From Veillonellaceae bacterium (GTDB taxonomy: Bacteria; Bacillota; Negativicutes; Veillonellales; Veillonellaceae): a stretch of DNA of 64,000 bases. Position 1 is the stretch's first letter; every line of letters starts with the position of its first letter. A program made the position numbers and the translations under genes. Below, piece by piece: positions 18,790 through 28,917 of the stretch. The notes beneath the pieces were generated by a model that made no database searches, was not told the DNA's origin, and was given only the letters and a program-made list of their open reading frames with translations. Location: assembly GCA_900766245.1 (NCBI GenBank), contig CAAFUR010000015.1, forward strand, positions 1 through 64,000, written 5' to 3'.

Positions 18790-19644
18790 TCATACTTTTA
18801 CAATATATCGTAATACACCATAACTGATTTCATAGAGCAAAATCATAGGTCCTGCAATCATAGTTTGGGACAACATATCTGGTGTAGGCGAAATAGCTGC
18901 CCCCACAACAAAGGCTACTAGAATAAACATCTTTCGATACTGACGTAATCGTTCCGACGAAAGAATGCCCATCACGCCTAGAGCAATTAATATCAGTGGT
19001 AATTCAAAAGTAATGCCAAATGGTAAAATAAAGGCGATTACAAAATCAATATACTGACCTATAGAAAACAATGGTTGCAATTCATCAGTACCAAAGCCGA
19101 TAAAAAATTGTATAGCCATTGGTAAGACTAGATAATATGAAAATAGTACGCCTACCACGAATAAGGTGACTGCTGTAGGTACCACCATGAAGGTTACCTT
19201 TTTCTCACCCTTCGACAAGGCTGGTACAATAAATGCCCAAATCTGATAAAACCAAACAGGACTCGATATAATACAACCTGCTACTAAGGAAATTTTCATA
19301 TATGTAAAGAAAGCTTCCGTTGGTTTCGTATAATACAATGTTCCAGCTGGGGCTACTAAAATCTGCAGAATATCCTCCACATAATAATACGCCCCCAAAG
19401 TGCCTATAATAATTGCCACTATAGCGATTACTAAACGTGTGCGAAGTTCACTTAAGTGATCCACCACAGACATGGAGGACGCCTCTTGCATAAGTTTCGC
19501 TTCTGTTTCTGTATAGGTATCCTGTTGCAACAAGGCGTCTTGCTCTACCTGTTGTTGAGCAAGACGCTTTCTTTGTTCTATGACACTATTCAAGGATGGA
19601 CGTTTGGCACTCATTTCAAAGTTTTTTACTTGAAATTCTTTCAT
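18790..19644 (-). CDS. tatC: Sec-independent protein translocase TatC
   Basis: Inner-membrane receptor for twin-arginine signal peptides. After a charged N-terminal extension of about 65 residues, the TatC core begins SVVDHLSELRTRLV and shows six helices, including SSPVWFYQIWAFIVPALSKGEK and the late AISPTPDMLSQ motif. Start at 19642-19644, one base after the stop of the upstream prenyl synthase; the longer frame would need TTG. The N-terminal extension is unusual. No tatA/tatB gene is adjacent in this window. Confidence 0.93.
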   Translation of the reverse strand: MKEFQVKNFEMSAKRPSLNSVIEQRKRLAQQQVEQDALLQQDTYTETEAKLMQEASSMSVVDHLSELRTRLVIAIVAIIIGTLGAYYYVEDILQILVAPAGTLYYTKPTEAFFTYMKISLVAGCIISSPVWFYQIWAFIVPALSKGEKKVTFMVVPTAVTLFVVGVLFSYYLVLPMAIQFFIGFGTDELQPLFSIGQYIDFVIAFILPFGITFELPLILIALGVMGILSSERLRQYRKMFILVAFVVGAAISPTPDMLSQTMIAGPMILLYEISYGVLRYIVKV

Positions 19645-19645
19645 A

Positions 19646-20617
19646 CTACACCTTACGGTTCGACAATTTCTCAAGAACAGTTTCCAAAATATCTTTCCCT
19701 TTGAAAGATGGTAGTTGTTGTAGGGCTATCTCCGCTTGTTTACGATATGTTGCCTCAAGAGCTAAGGCTTGATCGATACCGCCTTTAGCCGTCACATACT
19801 CCATCAATTCCTTTGTATCTTTTCCATTGCGAATGTCTCCAATCATATTCGTTACATGCGTTGTATTGTCAGGAGTTACGACAGACAATAAAGGATAGGT
19901 CAAAATACCTTCTTTCACATCTTTACCGACTGGCTTACCTGTTGTGACTGTTTGCTCACGATAGTCCATCACGTCATCAGTAATTTGGAAAGCCATGCCT
20001 AAACCATGACCATAGGTGCGCAATAATGAAATATGCTCCTCTGACCATCCACCAAGAATGCCACCTAATGCTAAGCAACCTTCAATGAAATCTGCTGTTT
20101 TCTTTTGTGTTTTTAAAAGGTATCGATCTGTGCCTTGATCTAATCGGTACACATCTTCCATTTGCATAAATTCGCCTTCTACCAAGGCAGAAATAATTTC
20201 AGAAAAAATAGTTAAGCATGGAATAGAACCGATTTCAGCTACAATGCCGAAAGCTTTAGCAAATAAATAGTCTCCACTGAGGATGGCCACTTTATTGCCT
20301 TTCGTACAATGAATAGAAGTTACGCCACGTCGTACCTCTGCTTGGTCTAATACATCATCATGAATGAGTGTAGCCAAATGCAACATCTCAATCGCGGCTG
20401 CCATACGAACTCTATCTTCTTGTTTGGAATCTCCACTTAAGGCAATTAACAAACACAATTGCGCTCGTAATCGCTTGCCGCCCCCTACTGAAAGAGGCCG
20501 AATGAGTGCATTAAAATCTTCTGCACCAGTTTGTAGAGATTGTTGCAAATATGTTTCTACGCGTTCTAAATCTTTAGAGACCCGTAGCTTCATTTGTGCA
20601 TCTGTAAGAATACTCAT
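19646..20617 (-). CDS. Trans-polyprenyl diphosphate synthase (long chain)
   Basis: Elongates farnesyl or geranyl diphosphate with isopentenyl diphosphate to the side chain used for menaquinone. The 323-residue protein has both aspartate-rich motifs: DDVLD (in LIHDDVLDQAEVRRG) and DDVMD (in QITDDVMDY), plus GGGKRLRAQLCL at the start of the fold. It resembles HepT/IspB-type enzymes making C35-C40 chains; the exact chain length is not read here. The ATG overlaps the ysxC stop by four bases, and tatC follows after one base. Confidence 0.9.
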   Translation of the reverse strand: MSILTDAQMKLRVSKDLERVETYLQQSLQTGAEDFNALIRPLSVGGGKRLRAQLCLLIALSGDSKQEDRVRMAAAIEMLHLATLIHDDVLDQAEVRRGVTSIHCTKGNKVAILSGDYLFAKAFGIVAEIGSIPCLTIFSEIISALVEGEFMQMEDVYRLDQGTDRYLLKTQKKTADFIEGCLALGGILGGWSEEHISLLRTYGHGLGMAFQITDDVMDYREQTVTTGKPVGKDVKEGILTYPLLSVVTPDNTTHVTNMIGDIRNGKDTKELMEYVTAKGGIDQALALEATYRKQAEIALQQLPSFKGKDILETVLEKLSNRKV

Positions 20618-21306
20618 TCCTCTTCCCCCAATAAGACTGCATTAATACGTGCTAATAAACGATCACGACCTGTATGTTTTAAAGAACTGTACAAAATCGG
20701 TGGATATCCCGTTGGATATCGCTCTTCAATAGTTTTTAACTGTTTTTGTCGTTCGTTCATTTTTAATTTATCCGCTTTTGTTACCACGATTTGTAAAGAC
20801 ACTCCATGCGATTGCAACCAATCAAAGGCCTCTTTATCGATAGGCAACTCTGGATGACGACCATCAATGAGTAAACATAATAGCATCATCCGTTCGCTTT
20901 GCAAAATATAATTGGCAATAAAAGAAGACCAAATATTGGTATTGGACCCACCTGTTTTTGCATATCCGTACCCTGGTAAATCCACTAAGAACCAATCAAA
21001 GCGACGTTCCATATCATCTGGTAAATCTTCCTTTGATTCTATACTAAAGAAGTTGATTGTTTTCGTTTTACCCGGCGTACCACTGACCAAAGCCAATCCT
21101 CGATGATTGCATAAGGAGTTGATGAGAGATGATTTTCCCACATTGGATCGTCCCAAGAAGGCAATTTCTATGGTATCACCTTCTGGGTATTGATCCGCCT
21201 TCACCGCAGACGCTATATATTTCGCTGCGATGATGCGTGGACCTGTCGTCTCTTTTCTAGTATACACTGGTTTTGGATGGCGTTTTACAGCTGGTTTCTT
21301 CTTCAT
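20614..21306 (-). CDS. ysxC: Ribosome biogenesis GTPase YsxC/EngB
   Basis: Essential GTPase for large-subunit assembly. G1 [10 protein letters not shown]2/G3 [13 protein letters not shown] and DLPGYGYA, G4 TKAD are all visible. At 230 residues it has a slightly long, basic N-terminus ([18 protein letters not shown]). Its ATG overlaps the lon stop by four bases, and its stop overlaps the prenyl synthase start by four bases, so lon, ysxC and the next gene are translationally linked. The lon-ysxC order is common in Firmicutes. Confidence 0.95.
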   Translation of the reverse strand: MKKKPAVKRHPKPVYTRKETTGPRIIAAKYIASAVKADQYPEGDTIEIAFLGRSNVGKSSLINSLCNHRGLALVSGTPGKTKTINFFSIESKEDLPDDMERRFDWFLVDLPGYGYAKTGGSNTNIWSSFIANYILQSERMMLLCLLIDGRHPELPIDKEAFDWLQSHGVSLQIVVTKADKLKMNERQKQLKTIEERYPTGYPPILYSSLKHTGRDRLLARINAVLLGEEE

Positions 21307-23612
21307 AGTAATGCCTTTTCTAATACTTCTTCCATCGTTTTCACAGGAGTGATAATCAATCCTTCTTTGACGATATCTGGTAAGTCTTGAATGTCTTTTT
21401 TATTGCCTTCTGGAATGAGTACTTCTTTCACTCCATAACGAAGAGCTGCTAATAATTTTTCTTTCAAACCACCAATTGGCAATACTCTACCACGTAAAGT
21501 AATTTCACCAGTCATGGCAATGTCTGATCGCACTTTTTTACCGGTTAACGCAGATACAATAGCCAAGGTCATCGTAATCCCTGCAGATGGGCCATCTTTA
21601 GGCGTAGCCCCTTCTGGTAAGTGCACATGAATATCCAGTTCCTTATGGAATTTTTCTGGCAATTTCAATTCTTTTTGACGATGACGAATGTAGGACATAG
21701 CCGCTTGACCAGATTCTTGCATCACTTTGCCTAAGCTACCAGTCAAACTTAATTTTCCTGTGCCTTGCATTGTCGTCGCTTCACATGGTAAGACAACACC
21801 ACCTACGGAAGTCCAAGCTAAACCATATACAAGTCCAACTTGCGCTTGTTTTTCACGAGACTCTTCTATAAATTTAGGAATGCCTAGGTAGTCTTCTAAA
21901 TTCTTCACTGTTACTTTAGGTGCTTTTTCACCTTCCGTAACCACAGCAAATGCTAATTTACGGCAAATTTTAGCAATTGTTTTTTCTAAGGTACGCACAC
22001 CAGCTTCACGAGTGTATTCAGAAATCACACGTTTTAACACAGCATCTGACAGTTTGACACCTTGCTCTTGTAAGCCATGTTTTTCAATTTGTTTTGGCAC
22101 TAAGTAACGTTTAGCAATTTCTAACTTTTCTTCCTCTGTATAGCTGCTGAGTTCAATGATTTCCATACGATCTAATAAGGGTCTAGGAATATTGCCCGCT
22201 ACATTAGCAGTAGTAATCCAGAATACATCAGAGAAATCAAATGGAATTTCAATGTAATGGTCACTGAATGTGCTATTTTGTTCAGGGTCTAACACTTCTA
22301 ATAAAGCAGAAGATGGATCCCCTTTATAATCGGATGCCAATTTATCAATTTCATCAAGCAAGAACACAGGATTACGAGTACCTGCATTTTTTAGCCCTTG
22401 GATCATACGACCTGGCAAGGCTCCTACGTAGGTACGACGATGTCCACGAATTTCAGCTTCATCACGGACACCACCTAAAGAAGCACGAATGAATTTACGA
22501 TTCATAGCTTTTGCAATGGAGCTTGCTAAAGATGTTTTCCCCACTCCTGGTGGTCCTACTAAACATAAAATAGAACCGCCTTGTTTGCCAGATAACTTAC
22601 GAACTGCTAAGAATTCTAGAATACGTTTCTTGATTTTTTCTAAACCATAATGGTCCCCATCGAGTACATTGCTAGCTTCTTTCAATTCTAACCGATCATC
22701 AGACAAAGTATTCCAAGGTAATTGCAATAACCAATCAATATAATTGCGCAAAATATTGGATTCTGGCATCATTTGTGGCATACGACTATAGCGAGTAATC
22801 TCTTTGTCGATACGTGCATGGATATCCTCTGGTAATTCTAATTTTGCCAGCTGTTCCCGTAATTCTTCTGCCTCTTGATCAGGATCCATTTTATCCCCTA
22901 ATTCATCATGGATAATACGGATTTTTTCACGCAAGAAATATTCCTTTTGTGCTTTTTCCATAGATTGACGGACTTGGTTATTAATGGAATTTTCCATATC
23001 CGAGATTTGTAGTTCTGTATTCAATACGCCTACAACCATATTCAAACGTCGATTTACGGATAATTCTTCTAAAATATTTTGGCGCACTTTCAATTGGATA
23101 GGCACGAGGAATGCCACTTGGTCCGCCCATTCACTAGCATCTGAGCTTCCTAAGACATGATCTAATCCTTCATCTGTATTGGGCTTAAGCACCTCTACCC
23201 ATTGTGCAAATTTAGTTTGTAAGATACGTCGATATGCTTCTTCTTCCATTGGATCTTCATGAAGAGACTCCAACGGAGTTACTGTTACCTCATAAAATGG
23301 ATCCGTACCTAAAATAGCATCTAGCTTAACACGGCTAACGCCTTCTACTAAAATACGAACTACGCCCCCTGGTAAGCGGAGCATTTGATTTATTTTAACA
23401 ATCGTCCCAACTTGATATACTTCTTCCAAGGTAGGAGTTTCGATACTTTCGTCTTTCTGAGCAGTAACCACCAAATATTGGTCTTTATCCATAGCCGCTT
23501 TTACAGCCTGTACCGATGTGGTACGACCAATATCTAATTGTGTCACTACTTTGGGAAATACAACAATTCCACGTAGGGGAACCATCGGTAATGTCATAGG
23601 TTTAGTTTCCAT
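21303..23612 (-). CDS. lon: ATP-dependent protease La
   Basis: Cytoplasmic AAA+ protease for misfolded and regulatory proteins. The 769-residue protein has the N-terminal substrate domain ([16 protein letters not shown]), Walker [10 protein letters not shown], Walker B FLLDEIDK, and the C-terminal Ser-Lys catalytic dyad: S676 in [10 protein letters not shown] and K719 in [10 protein letters not shown]. The start at 23610-23612 follows GGGAGG; an in-frame ATG 14 codons upstream has none. A terminator-like hairpin separates it from clpX (23635-23674). Confidence 0.97.
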   Translation of the reverse strand: METKPMTLPMVPLRGIVVFPKVVTQLDIGRTTSVQAVKAAMDKDQYLVVTAQKDESIETPTLEEVYQVGTIVKINQMLRLPGGVVRILVEGVSRVKLDAILGTDPFYEVTVTPLESLHEDPMEEEAYRRILQTKFAQWVEVLKPNTDEGLDHVLGSSDASEWADQVAFLVPIQLKVRQNILEELSVNRRLNMVVGVLNTELQISDMENSINNQVRQSMEKAQKEYFLREKIRIIHDELGDKMDPDQEAEELREQLAKLELPEDIHARIDKEITRYSRMPQMMPESNILRNYIDWLLQLPWNTLSDDRLELKEASNVLDGDHYGLEKIKKRILEFLAVRKLSGKQGGSILCLVGPPGVGKTSLASSIAKAMNRKFIRASLGGVRDEAEIRGHRRTYVGALPGRMIQGLKNAGTRNPVFLLDEIDKLASDYKGDPSSALLEVLDPEQNSTFSDHYIEIPFDFSDVFWITTANVAGNIPRPLLDRMEIIELSSYTEEEKLEIAKRYLVPKQIEKHGLQEQGVKLSDAVLKRVISEYTREAGVRTLEKTIAKICRKLAFAVVTEGEKAPKVTVKNLEDYLGIPKFIEESREKQAQVGLVYGLAWTSVGGVVLPCEATTMQGTGKLSLTGSLGKVMQESGQAAMSYIRHRQKELKLPEKFHKELDIHVHLPEGATPKDGPSAGITMTLAIVSALTGKKVRSDIAMTGEITLRGRVLPIGGLKEKLLAALRYGVKEVLIPEGNKKDIQDLPDIVKEGLIITPVKTMEEVLEKALL

Positions 23613-23634
23613 TGAACCTCCCAGTACTATATGA

Positions 23635-23674
23635 TAAAAAGAAACCCATTCCACCTTTGAAATGAGTTTCTTTG
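23635..23674 (-). terminator. Terminator between clpX and lon
   Basis: On the minus strand AAAGAAACTCATT and AATGGGTTTCTTT pair with one G-T, followed by TTTTT. It lies after the clpX stop and 23 bases before the lon ATG, so lon probably has partly separate expression. Confidence 0.75.
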
Positions 23675-23704
23675 CCTTTACTATCTGATTGCTTCAGCGT
23701 GGAC

Positions 23705-24928
23705 TCATTTATTGAGTATTGGCTCTTCTTCGCCACGAACCGCTTTGTCTGTTACAATGCATTCTTTTACATCTTTCATAGATGGTACTTCATACATCAC
23801 ACGTTTCATAACTTTTTCGATAATGGCCCGTAATCCGCGTGCTCCCGTATTGCGTTCCAAGGCTTCTTTCGCAATCTCACGGAGTGCATCTGATTCAAAG
23901 ACTAATTTTACATCATCTAAAGACAGCATTTTTTCATATTGCTTAGTCAATGCATTTTTAGGCTCTGTTAAAATTTTGATTAAAGCCTCTTCATCAAGTG
24001 GGCTGAGCGTAACCATCACTGGCAATCGTCCGATAAATTCAGGTATTAGCCCGAATTTTTGTAAGTCTTCTGGCACAACTTCTTTCAAAATAGAGGCTAC
24101 ATCTTTTTCCTCTTTCTTTTGAATATCTGCACCAAAACCTAATGTTTTCTTCGCAGTCCGCTTCGTGATTACTTTGTCCATACCATCGAAAGCGCCACCG
24201 CAAATAAACAAGATATTTGTTGTATCTAAATGTAACATCTCTTGATTAGGATGTTTCCGTCCTCCTTGTGGTGGTACAGAGGCTACTGTTCCTTCTAGGA
24301 TTTTCAGTAATGCTTGTTGTACACCTTCTCCAGATACATCGCGAGTAATGGACGGATTTTCTGATTTGCGAGCAATCTTATCGATTTCATCGATGTAGAT
24401 AATACCGCGTTCAGCTAGCTCTATATCATGGTCGGCGGCTTGAATCAGTTTGAGGAGAATGTTTTCTACATCTTCCCCTACATAGCCTGCCTCTGTCAAA
24501 CTAGTAGCATCTGCCATGGCAAATGGTACTTGTAACATTTTTGCTAATGTTTGAGCCAATAATGTTTTACCACTACCTGTGGGCCCAATGAACAATACAT
24601 TGGACTTTTGTAGTTCCACATCATCGATAACATTATCATGTTGCAAACGTTTGTAATGATTATATACGGCTACAGACAAGGAAATTTTAGCGTCATCTTG
24701 ACCAATGACATACTGATCAAGATGAGCTTTAATTTCTTTTGGAGTCGGGATATCGTTTAAATCAAACGTTTCCGGTAGTTCTTCAATTTTGTCTTCCTCA
24801 ATAATATGCTGGCATACATCAATACATTCATTACAAATGAACACATTAGGACCTGCTATCAATCGTTCGACTTCTGTTTCTGCTCTACCGCAAAAATTAC
24901 AACGTCTTTCTTTATCGTCTTTATTCAA
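23705..24928 (-). CDS. clpX: ATP-dependent Clp protease ATP-binding subunit ClpX
   Basis: AAA+ unfoldase that feeds ClpP. The N-terminal zinc-binding domain has C10, C13, C32 and C35 (CNFCG and CNEC); Walker A is GPTGSGKT at 115-122, Walker [10 protein letters not shown]. The 407-residue length is standard. An IGF-type ClpP-docking loop is expected around 260-270 and reads LGFGADIQ here. It follows clpP by 12 bases. Its own terminator lies at 23635-23674. Confidence 0.97.
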   Translation of the reverse strand: MNKDDKERRCNFCGRAETEVERLIAGPNVFICNECIDVCQHIIEEDKIEELPETFDLNDIPTPKEIKAHLDQYVIGQDDAKISLSVAVYNHYKRLQHDNVIDDVELQKSNVLFIGPTGSGKTLLAQTLAKMLQVPFAMADATSLTEAGYVGEDVENILLKLIQAADHDIELAERGIIYIDEIDKIARKSENPSITRDVSGEGVQQALLKILEGTVASVPPQGGRKHPNQEMLHLDTTNILFICGGAFDGMDKVITKRTAKKTLGFGADIQKKEEKDVASILKEVVPEDLQKFGLIPEFIGRLPVMVTLSPLDEEALIKILTEPKNALTKQYEKMLSLDDVKLVFESDALREIAKEALERNTGARGLRAIIEKVMKRVMYEVPSMKDVKECIVTDKAVRGEEEPILNK

Positions 24929-24940
24929 ACCCCTGTCTCC

Positions 24941-25540
24941 TTATTTTTCTGTTGAGGATGGACGAGTCAATACTTCATCAATCAAACCATATGCTTTTGC
25001 ATCTTCTGCAGACATGAAATTATCACGATCTGTATCTTGTGCAATCACTTCTATTGGTTGACCCGTATGATGTGCTAACACGCCATTCAATTCTTCTCGT
25101 AACCGCAATATTTCACGAGCGTGAATTTCAATTTCAGACGCTTGCCCTTGAACACCACCCAATGGTTGGTGAATCATAATGCGAGAGTGTGGCAACGCAT
25201 AGCGTTTGCCAGGGGCTCCCGCTGTAAGCAACAAGGAACCCATACTAGCCGCTGAGCCTACGCAAATCGTAGACACATCAGGTTTAATGTACTGCATAGT
25301 ATCGTAAATCGCCATACCAGCCGTTACTACACCACCTGGGCTATTAATGTACAAGTGAATATCTTTATCTGGATCTTCAGATTCTAAGAATAGCAATTGA
25401 GCTACGATACTGTTAGCAACTGTATCATCAATAGGACCACTCAATAGAATAATTCGATCTTTTAATAGACGAGAATAAATATCGTAGGAGCGTTCACCAC
25501 GACCAGTTTGCTCTACCACGATTGGCACATACATAGACAT
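24941..25540 (-). CDS. clpP: ATP-dependent Clp protease proteolytic subunit
   Basis: Serine protease forming the tetradecameric chamber used with ClpX. The catalytic triad is visible: S99 in GSAASMGS, H124 in IMIHQPLGG, and the Asp in DTDRDNF near 173. The 199-residue length is normal with only a very short propeptide. It lies 34 bases after tig and just ahead of clpX, the classical arrangement. Confidence 0.97.
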   Translation of the reverse strand: MSMYVPIVVEQTGRGERSYDIYSRLLKDRIILLSGPIDDTVANSIVAQLLFLESEDPDKDIHLYINSPGGVVTAGMAIYDTMQYIKPDVSTICVGSAASMGSLLLTAGAPGKRYALPHSRIMIHQPLGGVQGQASEIEIHAREILRLREELNGVLAHHTGQPIEVIAQDTDRDNFMSAEDAKAYGLIDEVLTRPSSTEK

Positions 25541-25574
25541 CTAACACCTCTTATACATGTACCTGCATTAGCAA

Positions 25575-26903
25575 TTATTCAGCTTTTTCAGCACCTTTAG
25601 CATTGTCTACGATGAAACGAGCTGCTTTTTTACGTGCTACGGAACTAGCTAACATAGATACACGACCTTCTTTTACAATGATATCGTATACTTCTTTAGG
25701 GTCAGCACCGAATTGTTGGGACATAGCAAAGATTTCATAGTTCATGTCTTCAGGAGTAACTTGAACGTTTTCTGCTTTTGCAATTTCATCTAATACTAAG
25801 TCAGCGCGAACGTTTTCAGCGGCTGCTGCTTTATTTTCTTCACGTAATTCTTCAATAGTTTTATTGGAGAATTTTAAGTAGTCTTCTAATTTCAAGCCAC
25901 GGCCTTCAAGGTTCATTGCTAATTCTTGAACCATTTGTTCAGCGCGGTCTTCAATCATGATTTCAGGGATATCTACTGTTGCATTTTTAACAGCTAATTC
26001 CACTAAACCTGCATTGTATGCATCGATAGCACGACGTGCTGCATCATCTTCCATACGTTTGCGAAGATCTGCTACAAATTCTTCTGCTGTATTGTAAGAT
26101 GGTTCTGTTTTACCTTGACCTACAGATACGGAACGTACGAATTCATCAGTGATTTCTGGTAACTCTTTACGTTTAATATCATGGATATGACATTCAAATT
26201 TTGCTTCTTTACCAGCTAATTCTGCTACGAAGTAATCTTCTGGGAAAGATACAGTAACAGTTACATCTTCACCAGCTTTGTGGCCGATTAATTGGTCTTC
26301 AAAGCCAGGGATGAAGCTGCCAGAACCGATTTGCAATGGATAGGATTTGCCTTCACCACCATCAAATGCTTCGCCATCAATGAAACCTTTGAAATCAATT
26401 GTTGCAAAGTCATCGTTTTGTACAGTTGCATCTTCTGGAGCTGCTACCATTTTAGCTTGTTGGCTACGGATATTGTTCAATTGTTCTTCTACTTGTTCAT
26501 CAGTGATAGTAGCATCTTGTTTTTCAACTTCTAAGCCTTTGTAGTCACCCAAAGTTACTTCTGGTTGTTTTACTACTGTTGCTTTGAAGATTAAATCTTT
26601 ACCTTCTTCAAATTGTTCACGTTCGATGTCTGGGTTGCTAACAGGAACGATTTCGTTTTCACGAAGTGCTTCTGTGTAAGCACGACCTGCTAATAATTCA
26701 AACGCTTCTTCAGCGATAGCTTCTTTACCATAGTTCATTTCCAAAATTTTACGAGGTGCTTTACCTTTACGGAAGCCTGGAATGTTAACTTGGCCAGCGA
26801 TGCGTTTTACAGCTTGCGCAAAACCTTTTTTCACATCTTCCGCTGGAATTTCGATTGTAATAGATACCTTGTGCTGATCAACAGCAGTTACAGTTGCTTT
26901 CAT
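25575..26903 (-). CDS. tig: Trigger factor
   Basis: Ribosome-associated chaperone with peptidyl-prolyl isomerase activity. The N-terminal ribosome-binding domain has the signature GFRKGKAPRKILE (residues about 43-55); the FKBP domain lies around 165-245 (DFATIDFKGFIDGEAF); the C-terminal alpha-helical chaperone arms follow. The 442-residue length is typical. TTCCTCC before the gene on the plus strand gives a GGAGGAA site. It is the first gene of tig-clpP-clpX. Confidence 0.97.
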   Translation of the reverse strand: MKATVTAVDQHKVSITIEIPAEDVKKGFAQAVKRIAGQVNIPGFRKGKAPRKILEMNYGKEAIAEEAFELLAGRAYTEALRENEIVPVSNPDIEREQFEEGKDLIFKATVVKQPEVTLGDYKGLEVEKQDATITDEQVEEQLNNIRSQQAKMVAAPEDATVQNDDFATIDFKGFIDGEAFDGGEGKSYPLQIGSGSFIPGFEDQLIGHKAGEDVTVTVSFPEDYFVAELAGKEAKFECHIHDIKRKELPEITDEFVRSVSVGQGKTEPSYNTAEEFVADLRKRMEDDAARRAIDAYNAGLVELAVKNATVDIPEIMIEDRAEQMVQELAMNLEGRGLKLEDYLKFSNKTIEELREENKAAAAENVRADLVLDEIAKAENVQVTPEDMNYEIFAMSQQFGADPKEVYDIIVKEGRVSMLASSVARKKAARFIVDNAKGAEKAE

Positions 26904-27002
26904 GAAAGTATTTCCTCCTTAGGGTATAATGCACCCAAATTATAAGTTTTAATATTGCATTTTTAATATTATCATAAAGTTGTCAATCGTGCAATTATTT
27001 CC

Positions 27003-27464
27003 CTATTTACCTTGTTCTTCAGCGATAAGTTTCATGATATCATGACGGCTTACCATACCAATCAAATGATACGCATCATCAACAACTGGCAAGTTTTTCA
27101 AATGTTTTTCTACCATGGCTCCCACTGTTACTTCCACTTCTGCGTCTGCATAGGCCGTGATCACTTCTGTGGTCATGATTTCTTCTACATGGGTAGCCAT
27201 CAATTTTTTGAATTGTCCATCATATTCACCGATACCACCATAATAGATATTAGCGCCTAAAATATTGATGTAATGTGGCGCATGGGGACGAACTTTTTTG
27301 TACAACAAATCCCCTTCCGATACAATGCCAATCAACTTGTTATCTTCATCAACTACAGCAATAGCTGTTAAATTGTGTTTTACCATCAATTTAGCTACAT
27401 TTGTAATTTGTTCATCTTTACCAACAGTAATTGGGTATTTGTTCATAATTTCTTGTAATGTCAT
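27003..27464 (-). CDS. CBS-domain pair protein
   Basis: A 153-residue cytoplasmic protein made of a tandem CBS (Bateman) module: repeat 1 at about 5-60 (YPITVGKDEQ ... GIVSEGDLL) and repeat 2 at about 95-148 (EVITAYADAE ... GMVSRHDIM), joined by a 40-residue linker with KKVRPHAPHYINILG. Such modules bind adenine nucleotides and act as energy or ionic sensors. No effector domain is attached, so it probably acts on a partner. It starts 12 bases after the tail-anchored protein gene. Confidence 0.9.
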   Translation of the reverse strand: MTLQEIMNKYPITVGKDEQITNVAKLMVKHNLTAIAVVDEDNKLIGIVSEGDLLYKKVRPHAPHYINILGANIYYGGIGEYDGQFKKLMATHVEEIMTTEVITAYADAEVEVTVGAMVEKHLKNLPVVDDAYHLIGMVSRHDIMKLIAEEQGK

Positions 27465-27476
27465 AATGAGTTCCTC

Positions 27477-28376
27477 CTATTTCATATATACATAGGCAGC
27501 AAAGATAGCAATGACTATCGCTGTTACAACCAAAATGGCAGTCAAACTTTTACGGTTACCACCATCGCCCCCTTCTTGGGTGCCAATGTGATTTCCCTCT
27601 TCATCATAAGCATGACGATATTGCCCTTCTAAATCCGTGTAATCCATTACATCTTCTATTTTCGCTTGTTGGCGTAATTCTTGCAATCGCTTTCTACGTT
27701 CTTCTACATCGCTTGCTACAGAATGGACCTGTACTTTCATCACATCTTCTCGCAATCCTTCTAGGCGAGGTACCATTAATTGCAATCGCTCTACCAAAGC
27801 CTTATTAATTTCTACGCAAGAACTCAGTGCTGTTTGATGTAAAAGTAACATATGCACTATTTCTTCTTCCGAAGCACTTGTGCCACCGGCTACCACAGAT
27901 TTCGCAAATTCTGTTTCTTTTGAAAGCATCTCAACCACGGTAGAAATATAATAATCTAGACGATCAAAAATCTTATTTAGTTCTACATTCTGTTCTAGCA
28001 ATTCTTGTTTACGATGCAATAAATACGCTGGGTTACCGCCAGATGTTTCCATTTGTTGAATCATATTCGCCATATCTATATAGATATCTAATACAGTGCA
28101 TACTGTATCTGTTACATTCGTATATTCTCCTATACTATCTGACACCATATGACGACGTTCTTCTAAAGACTCTGATTGCTCCTTCTCTTCTAATTCGACA
28201 AAGAGTGCCTCATATCCTTGTACCAATCCTTGTATTTCATTTTGAATCGCAAGAATATCTTCTTTTCCTTCTATTAATTCTGTTATATAATGTCCTACAA
28301 ATTCTGGATTCTCTAGGGGCAATTCCTGTATATCTGCCGACACATAAGTAATTCCTTTTTCAATTGCACTTGCCAT
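27477..28376 (-). CDS. Tail-anchored coiled-coil protein of unknown function (299 aa)
   Basis: I do not recognise a family. The 299-residue protein has no N-terminal signal, is rich in Glu, Gln and Leu heptads over most of its length (several helical stretches between about 30 and 225), then a charged linker containing GNHIGTQEGGDGG and a single C-terminal hydrophobic helix (SLTAILVVTAIVIAIFAAYV) ending in YMK. This layout suggests a cytoplasmic helical bundle anchored to the inner membrane by its tail. A strong AAGGAGAT site precedes the ATG. It sits between rlmH (14 bases) and the CBS gene (12 bases), probably in one transcript. Confidence 0.8.
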   Translation of the reverse strand: MASAIEKGITYVSADIQELPLENPEFVGHYITELIEGKEDILAIQNEIQGLVQGYEALFVELEEKEQSESLEERRHMVSDSIGEYTNVTDTVCTVLDIYIDMANMIQQMETSGGNPAYLLHRKQELLEQNVELNKIFDRLDYYISTVVEMLSKETEFAKSVVAGGTSASEEEIVHMLLLHQTALSSCVEINKALVERLQLMVPRLEGLREDVMKVQVHSVASDVEERRKRLQELRQQAKIEDVMDYTDLEGQYRHAYDEEGNHIGTQEGGDGGNRKSLTAILVVTAIVIAIFAAYVYMK

Positions 28377-28390
28377 GCATATCTCCTTTC

Positions 28391-28870
28391 TTACCAGTGA
28401 TAAGGTTCATTTCGATTAATTTTACAAGCTCTATATAATTGTTCTACCAGTACGAGACGCACCATTTGATGGGTGAAAGTCATGGGGCTGATGGACAATT
28501 TCCACTGTGCCCGTTGTCGTAATTCTTCGGACACCCCAAAGGTTCCTCCAATGATGAATACCATCTCGCTATTCCCTTGCACTTCTAATTCACTAATTCG
28601 TTTTGCCAACTCTTCAGAACTCATTTGTTTTCCATATACATCCAGCAGCACTACAAAGGATTGCGGTGTGCAATATTTAAGCAATCGTTGCCCTTCATCA
28701 TAGAGGGCTTTTTGCTTATCTGATGGACTTGGCTTATCTCCTAATTTACTTTCTGGTAGCTCTGTAATAGTGATGCCCCCATACGGTTGCACTCGCTTAA
28801 CAAACTCTGCCACCCCTTCTCGTAAATAAGGTTCTTTTAACTTTCCTATACAATAGATAGAAAATTTCAT
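28391..28870 (-). CDS. rlmH: 23S rRNA (pseudouridine-1915-N3)-methyltransferase RlmH
   Basis: SPOUT methyltransferase acting on helix 69 of 23S rRNA in assembled ribosomes. The 159-residue length is exactly that of the family. Visible motifs: N-terminal GKLKEPYLREGVAEF, the SAM-binding knot with FIIGGTFG, and the C-terminal MVRLVLVEQLYRACKI followed by the conserved PYH. It is located between a WalJ-type hydrolase and the coiled-coil gene, similar to other Firmicutes where rlmH follows the walJ region. Confidence 0.96.
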   Translation of the reverse strand: MKFSIYCIGKLKEPYLREGVAEFVKRVQPYGGITITELPESKLGDKPSPSDKQKALYDEGQRLLKYCTPQSFVVLLDVYGKQMSSEELAKRISELEVQGNSEMVFIIGGTFGVSEELRQRAQWKLSISPMTFTHQMVRLVLVEQLYRACKINRNEPYHW

Positions 28871-28917
28871 AGATTCCTATCTCCTAAAACGTTCAATACA
28901 TGCCAATCTAAGACTCT

